10,289 bases of DNA from Ruminococcaceae bacterium UBA6413 (GTDB lineage: Bacteria > Bacillota > Clostridia > Oscillospirales > Ruminococcaceae): assembly GCA_002437415.1 (NCBI GenBank), contig DJPL01000015.1:28034-38322 (forward strand), written 5' to 3'. Made by a program: the position numbers and the translations under genes. Every line of letters begins with the position of its first letter. The first letter of the stretch is position 1. Below the pieces are notes generated by a model, which did not search any database, had not been told where the DNA came from, and worked only from the letters and a program-made list of their open reading frames with translations. Below, piece after piece: positions 6,339-10,289 of the stretch.

Positions 6339-7898
6339 ATGACAGACGGATTTGAACGCAATGATATGAATACAAATGACAGTGAGCAGGTCCAGAGCTT
6401 CTCTACTGCCGAAAACACACAGCAGACAGCGGATACTTCCGCAAATGCAGGAGCATATACAGCAAATACTGCAAGCAGTACAAACGGCGGTTATAACAGC
6501 GGCTCTTACAGTAGCTCGTACAATGCTCAGCAGAACGCCTACAACTCATATTACAGATATGCAGGCAATATGAACAACGCTCAGCCCGGTATGAACAACG
6601 GTCAGAGCAATATACACGTTGACCCGAACGGCGGCAAAGCACCGAAGAAAAAGGGCGGCAGTAAGGGTGCACTGGTAGCAGGTATTGTTGCACTGGCTCT
6701 GGTAGTCGGCGGCGGTGCAGGATTTGCCGGAACGGTACTTGGAAACAACATCGGCGTACTTGACGGTCTGACGCTTACATCATCTGAGTCTTCTTCAAAC
6801 GGTGCAAATACAGACGGTTCAAGCAGTACCGACAGCACTGCTTCCGCTCCTTCGACAACGCTTAACACATCAAATACGGCTACAGCCGCTCCTCTTGACG
6901 AGAGCAAGATAAATGACAGCACAAACAGCACACTGCTCAACGCAGAAGAGCTTTACGAAAAGGTCAAGGACACGGTAGTTCTTGTATACAACTATCAGCG
7001 TCAGACGGGATATGCAGAGCCTGTCAAATACGGCAGCGGCAGTGGTGTTGTATTCACCTCCGACGGTTATGTTATCACAAACGCTCACGTTGTTGAGGGT
7101 GCAGACAAGATGACTGTAGTTGCTCCCGATTACAAGAACTCGGACAGCACTAAGGAATATGAAGCTACGGTTATCGGCAGTGATACCTATTCAGACCTTG
7201 CGGTTCTGAAGATAAGCCGTGACGATCCGTTTGAATATGCAACGCTCGGCGACTCCGACACGGTAAGAGTAGGTCAGGACATCTGCGTACTCGGTAATCC
7301 CAAGCAGCTGCTGAACTCCCTGACAAAGGGTATTGTTTCGGGACTCGGCAGAGCCTCTGCTTCAAACAGCGCATACGGCACAAGCACTATCCAGATCGAT
7401 GCCGCTATAAACAGCGGTAACAGCGGCGGCGGACTTTTCGATATGTACGGCAACGTTATCGGTATAGTTGACTACAAGCTGGTATCAAACTCGCAGGCAT
7501 CTATCGATAACATAGGATTTGCGATCACAATAAACGAGGCTAAGCCTGTTATCAACGACCTTATGACAAAGGGCTATGTTACAAGCCGTCCGGGTCTTGG
7601 TATCAACGGTGAAGAGATAAGCGAATACAGCGCATATATGCAGGGTCTTGAAAGCGGCGGCGTATATGTAACATATATCTCTGAGGATATGCCGGTAGCA
7701 AAGAGCGGTCTTCAGGTCGGCGATATCATTTCACAGGTAAACGGCACTGCGGTTTCATCGGTAACGGATATCCAGAATATCATTGCCGAGCTTAAAATCG
7801 GTGATACTGTTGAGCTGACTGTTTACAGAGCAGGTGCAACAGGCAGATATACTACAAAGAAGATCAGTGTTGAGCTTGCGGAGATCAAGCTTAGCTGA
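6339..7898 (+). CDS. htrA: Membrane-anchored HtrA/DegP-family serine protease with one PDZ domain
   Basis: A 519-residue surface quality-control protease expected to degrade misfolded or secreted proteins outside the membrane. Residues 1-105 form a cytoplasmic, probably disordered region rich in Asn, Ser, Gln, Thr and Tyr, ending in a lysine cluster (103-109). One membrane helix spans about 110-133. A Ser/Thr-rich linker (146-200) leads to a trypsin-like domain with the full triad: His250 in ITNAHVV, Asp286 in SDLAVL and Ser362 in GNSGGG. The PDZ domain covers about 415-505, with GLQVGDII at 457-464. A single transmembrane anchor instead of a cleaved signal is usual in Gram-positive HtrA. AAAGGA (6325-6330) is eight bases before the chosen ATG; an in-frame ATG at codon 10 is less likely. 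Which HtrA paralogue it is (HtrA, HtrB or YycK) cannot be decided. Confidence 0.93.
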   Translation: MTDGFERNDMNTNDSEQVQSFSTAENTQQTADTSANAGAYTANTASSTNGGYNSGSYSSSYNAQQNAYNSYYRYAGNMNNAQPGMNNGQSNIHVDPNGGKAPKKKGGSKGALVAGIVALALVVGGGAGFAGTVLGNNIGVLDGLTLTSSESSSNGANTDGSSSTDSTASAPSTTLNTSNTATAAPLDESKINDSTNSTLLNAEELYEKVKDTVVLVYNYQRQTGYAEPVKYGSGSGVVFTSDGYVITNAHVVEGADKMTVVAPDYKNSDSTKEYEATVIGSDTYSDLAVLKISRDDPFEYATLGDSDTVRVGQDICVLGNPKQLLNSLTKGIVSGLGRASASNSAYGTSTIQIDAAINSGNSGGGLFDMYGNVIGIVDYKLVSNSQASIDNIGFAITINEAKPVINDLMTKGYVTSRPGLGINGEEISEYSAYMQGLESGGVYVTYISEDMPVAKSGLQVGDIISQVNGTAVSSVTDIQNIIAELKIGDTVELTVYRAGATGRYTTKKISVELAEIKLS

Positions 7899-7909
7899 TA
7901 ATGGTGAGT

Positions 7910-7927
7910 TAATAATAATAATAATAA
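7910..7927. repeat. TAA trinucleotide repeat (six units)
   Basis: Six tandem TAA units fill the space between the htrA stop and its terminator, placing stop codons in one plus-strand frame. It is short and non-coding, and its copy number may vary between strains. Confidence 0.85.
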
Positions 7928-7930
7928 ATA

Positions 7931-7968
7931 AGGGGCTGTGATGGGGTTCATCACAGCCTCTTTAATTT
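7931..7968. terminator. Terminator between htrA and the sensor kinase gene
   Basis: GGCTGTGATG (7934-7943) pairs with CATCACAGCC (7949-7958). The stem extends through a G-U pair and further pairs to 7931/7961, around a five-base loop, and is followed by TTTAATTT on the plus strand. It lies 32 bases after the htrA stop and five bases past the convergent kinase stop (7967). It probably acts for htrA and may also work in the other direction, though the minus-strand T-run is weaker. Confidence 0.85.
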
Positions 7969-9295
7969 ACACTTTTAAATTCAGCATAACAGACGACATA
8001 AACATACCGTCCTTTACTTCAGAGCGGTAAGTACCGCCGTACTTTTCGGTTATGCTCTTCACCGACTCTACACCGATACCGAAGCCGATATGCTTTGAAG
8101 AGAACAGCACGCCGTTGATATCCTTTTTAACGTTGCCTGTGAATGTGTTGTCGATACCGAGGCAGAGCGTATATTCATCGGTCGCTACCCTTATCACGAT
8201 CCTTCTGTCATCGCTGTTTTCCGCCTTGCAAGCATCTATGGCGTTTTCTATAAGATTGCCGAAGAGCACCGACAGGTCGGTTTCGTCTACCGATATCTTT
8301 TCGGGGATAACCGCCTTTACATCATAATCTATATCCGCGTTTTTCGCCATCTGGGCAAAATACAGCATTACCGCATTGACAGCCTTGTTTTCACAGAAGC
8401 TTATCAGCGTATCGTCGGGCAGGCTCTGCTGATAGCTGTTAAGATACTTCTCAAGCTCGTCATATTTGTGATCTCTCATATACTCCTGCATAAGCGAAAT
8501 ATGATGGCGCACATCGTGCTTTGCGCGTCTTGCATCGGTAATTTTCTCCTGTAGGTTTTCATATTGCAGGTTTTGCATAGCAAGACGATGGTTGTTTTCG
8601 CTGAGCTTTATGTTCTTCTCCTGCTCGTTTATCAGCTTGGCAATAATATAATAAACAAGGCACGCGCCGACATTTATAAAGAACAGGAATACGGCGTTTC
8701 CGACATCAAGCGCGGTTTCAAGGCTTGATTTTCCGTTGTTATAAAGCATATAGTACCATATCAGATAGAAAGTAGCGGGTACGAGCCACAAATAACGCCA
8801 CTCTATGCCCGTAGGCTCTTTCTCGACAGCGGGAGTATATACTTTTTTTGTATAAACGAAAAGCGGTATCCATACTATCGCCAGTACAAAGAACATAATC
8901 AATGAAAACGACCAGCGGTATGACTGCACGGCAAGGTAGGGGAAAAACACGCCCTCGATGCATTTAGATGCGGCTACTGCAAAATTCGCCGTATTTGATA
9001 TCATCAGCAGTGCGAAGATAGCCTTTCCGAAATGCACCTTCACGGCGATGAAGTAGAACACGGCGTAAAGCACCGTGCTGACCGCACTCGCAAGCGCCGT
9101 CTTTCCTCCGGAGAAGAAGGTCGCCCACAAGCCCAGTCCCATCTGTGCGAACGTCACAAGAACTATAAGTAAGACCGTGACTCTCTTTGAAAAACGCAGT
9201 CGTGAACGGAACGGATAGATAGCAAGTGCCACGAACGGCAGGAAATTAAGCAGTGAGTAAACACATATCTCAGCTGTTCTGTATAACGAAGGCAT
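7967..9295 (-). CDS. Sensor histidine kinase, LytTR-partner type (HPK10/GHKL, AgrC-like)
   Basis: A 442-residue membrane sensor that should phosphorylate the response regulator encoded just before it. The first 220 residues hold six or seven hydrophobic helices (about 11-28, 40-60, 68-86, 92-110, 130-148, 168-185, 200-220) with no extracellular domain, as in AgrC and related peptide sensors. A coiled stretch (224-255) leads to the phosphoacceptor His260 in KHDVRHH, the short dimerisation helix pair of the HPK10 class. A GHKL ATPase domain follows, with the N-box NLIENAIDA at 347-355 and a glycine box GFGIG at 404-408. Two bases separate its ATG from the regulator's stop. A weak ribosome site (AAAGGGCGGTGA, 9313-9302) overlaps the regulator's end, implying coupled translation. 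The signal is unknown; no AgrB or AgrD partner is in the window. Confidence 0.93.
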   Translation of the reverse strand: MPSLYRTAEICVYSLLNFLPFVALAIYPFRSRLRFSKRVTVLLIVLVTFAQMGLGLWATFFSGGKTALASAVSTVLYAVFYFIAVKVHFGKAIFALLMISNTANFAVAASKCIEGVFFPYLAVQSYRWSFSLIMFFVLAIVWIPLFVYTKKVYTPAVEKEPTGIEWRYLWLVPATFYLIWYYMLYNNGKSSLETALDVGNAVFLFFINVGACLVYYIIAKLINEQEKNIKLSENNHRLAMQNLQYENLQEKITDARRAKHDVRHHISLMQEYMRDHKYDELEKYLNSYQQSLPDDTLISFCENKAVNAVMLYFAQMAKNADIDYDVKAVIPEKISVDETDLSVLFGNLIENAIDACKAENSDDRRIVIRVATDEYTLCLGIDNTFTGNVKKDINGVLFSSKHIGFGIGVESVKSITEKYGGTYRSEVKDGMFMSSVMLNLKV

Positions 9296-9297
9296 CG

Positions 9298-10005
9298 TCA
9301 GTCACCGCCCTTTCTGAGCTTTTCAAAGCAATAGGCGGTATAAATATCAGACGCTTCTTTTGCTTTTCTTCTGCTTATCGGAATGCGGGTATTGTCCGAC
9401 ATAACGAAAACATCATTCTGCTGTGCGGATACCTCGTCAAGGTTTATCACAACGCCTTTTGACGGACTGAAAAAGCCCTGCTGTTCGCACAGCACAATTT
9501 CGGCGCTTCTGAACGCAGTCCTGATTTTCACGGTGGGGCTGTTTTTATAGTGGATATTGACGCAGTGCGAAAAAAAGTCAGCGTATATTATGTTTTTCAG
9601 GATTATCGCCGTGCCGTCGGCAAGCACCGCCGTGCGGCGCTCGTTTACCTCGTTGAGCTTAAGCCGCTCAAGCATTATCTTGATCTGATCCTCGCCGTAA
9701 GGCTTATGCAGATAGTAGCTTGCGTTGACCTCATAGCTTTCACCTGCAAATTCGTTGCTGGTGGTCGCGAAAACTATACGGACATCTTTATCATCGTTTC
9801 TTATGATACGCGCGATCTCCATACCGTTCTTTTCACCCATAAATATATCGAGGATAACTACGTCATATTTTTCCTTTTCCCAAACGCCGAGAAGCTCCTC
9901 ACCGCTACCGAAGCAATGCGCCTCGACATCACTGAGATTATTCTTTATATATGACAGTAGCATTTCTATTTCACGCTTGTCATCATCTGCTATGGCAAAT
10001 CTCAA
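9298..10005 (-). CDS. LytTR-family DNA-binding response regulator
   Basis: A 235-residue transcription factor with a receiver domain (about 1-118) and a LytTR DNA-binding domain (about 125-230). Receiver landmarks are the acidic triplet at 7-9, the phosphoacceptor Asp53 in ILDIFMG, Thr81 in FATTS and Lys101-Pro102. The LytTR end carries VVINLDEV at 185-192 and RIPISRRKAKE at 207-217, typical of the family. I chose the TTG at 10005-10003 because the receiver fold starts immediately after it and a G-rich ribosome site (GGAGGGGGT, 10020-10012) lies just upstream. An ATG at 10053 would add 16 residues unlike the family and put the ribosome site inside the gene. It heads a two-gene operon with the sensor kinase. 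Target genes are unknown; such regulators usually bind paired direct repeats, and I found no convincing pair in the window. Confidence 0.93.
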   Translation of the reverse strand: MRFAIADDDKREIEMLLSYIKNNLSDVEAHCFGSGEELLGVWEKEKYDVVILDIFMGEKNGMEIARIIRNDDKDVRIVFATTSNEFAGESYEVNASYYLHKPYGEDQIKIMLERLKLNEVNERRTAVLADGTAIILKNIIYADFFSHCVNIHYKNSPTVKIRTAFRSAEIVLCEQQGFFSPSKGVVINLDEVSAQQNDVFVMSDNTRIPISRRKAKEASDIYTAYCFEKLRKGGD

Positions 10006-10041
10006 CCAATGACCCCCTCCGTAATTTTGATGGTTATATTT

Positions 10042-10070
10042 ATAATAGCACAAAAGTGAGGAATTTACAA
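10042..10070 (-). promoter_or_regulatory. Promoter of the response regulator-kinase operon
   Basis: On the minus strand TTGTAA (10070-10065) and TATTAT (10047-10042) are 17 bases apart, with TGC directly before the -10 box as an extended -10. The start point would be near 10035, about 30 bases before the TTG start codon. A plus-strand TATAAT (10041-10046) occupies the same bases but has no -35 partner. Confidence 0.68.
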
Positions 10071-10091
10071 CAGAAACGGAGGGCTATGATG

Positions 10092-10119
10092 AAAAAAACA
10101 GGGGGTTGTGACACAACCC
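10092..10119 (-). terminator. Minus-strand intrinsic terminator upstream of the regulator promoter
   Basis: GGGTTGTG (10103-10110) and CACAACCC (10112-10119) form a perfect 8-bp inverted repeat about one base. On the minus strand it is followed, after four bases, by seven Ts (10098-10092). It should stop transcription arriving from beyond the right edge before it reaches the regulator promoter. This implies a minus-strand gene to the right; one minus-strand frame is open from the edge to a TGA at 10214-10212, but 25 codons are too few to judge. Confidence 0.65.
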
Positions 10120-10141
10120 GAAAAAGAAAAAGCAAATCGAA

Positions 10142-10251
10142 GCGCACAAGATAGTGCGCACGGCTCACTTTTTTGTTATGTGTAGAAAGTTTGTTTTTTA
10201 GTGTACTTCTATCATAACGTTTTAGTAATCAACATTGATGGCAGGCTGCCG
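10142..10251. repeat. Cluster of inverted repeats in the right-hand non-coding region
   Basis: Three separate inverted repeats follow one another. GCGCAC/GTGCGC (10142-10147, 10154-10159) has a six-base loop. An imperfect AT-rich pair joins GTTATG...TAGAAAGT (10175-10190) to ACTTCTATCATAAC (10205-10218). GGCAG/CTGCC (10241-10251) has a one-base centre. A six-T run (10169-10174) follows the first. They could be terminator parts or a structured RNA; no known RNA family is recognised. The rest of 10120-10289 shows no supported gene. Confidence 0.5.
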
Positions 10252-10289
10252 ATAGTTCTATTCGTTGGATAGCACTTCTCGGGTTCGCT

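Noticed and set aside
9550..9954. 134-codon plus-strand frame inside the response regulator
   Set aside because: It is antisense to the receiver/LytTR coding sequence, which has clear conserved residues, and has no ribosome site.
10006..10053. Upstream ATG start for the response regulator
   Set aside because: It would add 16 atypical residues, bury the G-rich ribosome site inside the gene, and lie at the -10 box of the likely promoter.
10240..10289. Possible partial tRNA at the right edge (a GGGTTCGCT-like T-arm)
   Set aside because: No acceptor stem, D-arm or anticodon stem can be paired in correct positions, so the similarity is superficial.

Overview
The window looks like chromosomal DNA of a low-to-mid GC Gram-positive anaerobe of the Clostridia, most likely the Oscillospiraceae/Ruminococcaceae group. 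The grounds are a fused IspH–ribosomal protein S1 gene behind cmk and plsC (a gene order I know from Clostridia), strong Shine-Dalgarno sites, GTG and TTG starts, a LytTR/GHKL two-component pair, and intrinsic terminators after most operons. I see no phage, plasmid, IS, CRISPR, rRNA or tRNA gene. The genus call is inference.

Layout. (1) 170-1030, minus: membrane-anchored or secreted polysaccharide deacetylase. (2) 1255-2223, plus: family 2 glycosyltransferase, divergent from (1), with a near-consensus promoter and a strong terminator. (3) 2377-5698, plus: a tightly packed operon from a consensus-like promoter at 2317-2345. It holds cmk (CMP kinase), plsC (lysophosphatidate acyltransferase, 1-nt overlap) and an ispH-rpsA fusion (4-nt overlap), and ends at a GNRA-loop terminator. 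It links nucleotide, phospholipid, isoprenoid and translation functions. (4) 5772-6128, minus: a small basic/aromatic protein of unknown function with a good promoter and ribosome site. (5) 6339-7898, plus: membrane-anchored HtrA-type serine protease with a PDZ domain. (6) 7967-10005, minus: a response regulator-sensor kinase operon of the LytTR/AgrC-like type, starting at a TTG codon and converging on htrA through a bidirectional terminator. (7) 10006-10289: a structured non-coding stretch with the kinase operon promoter, a minus-strand terminator and several inverted repeats. It probably follows a minus-strand gene lying beyond the right edge.

Most of this is ordinary core genome. The best second-look signal is inside the ispH-rpsA fusion. 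A perfect Shine-Dalgarno sequence precedes an in-frame ATG exactly at the IspH/S1 junction. Lysine codon use changes sharply there, and an AT-rich patch about 270 bases upstream carries an extended -10-like site. Together these suggest that S1 may also be made as a free protein from within the fused gene. A second point is the htrA/hypothetical divergent control region, which has three copies of a TATCACAA-like motif.
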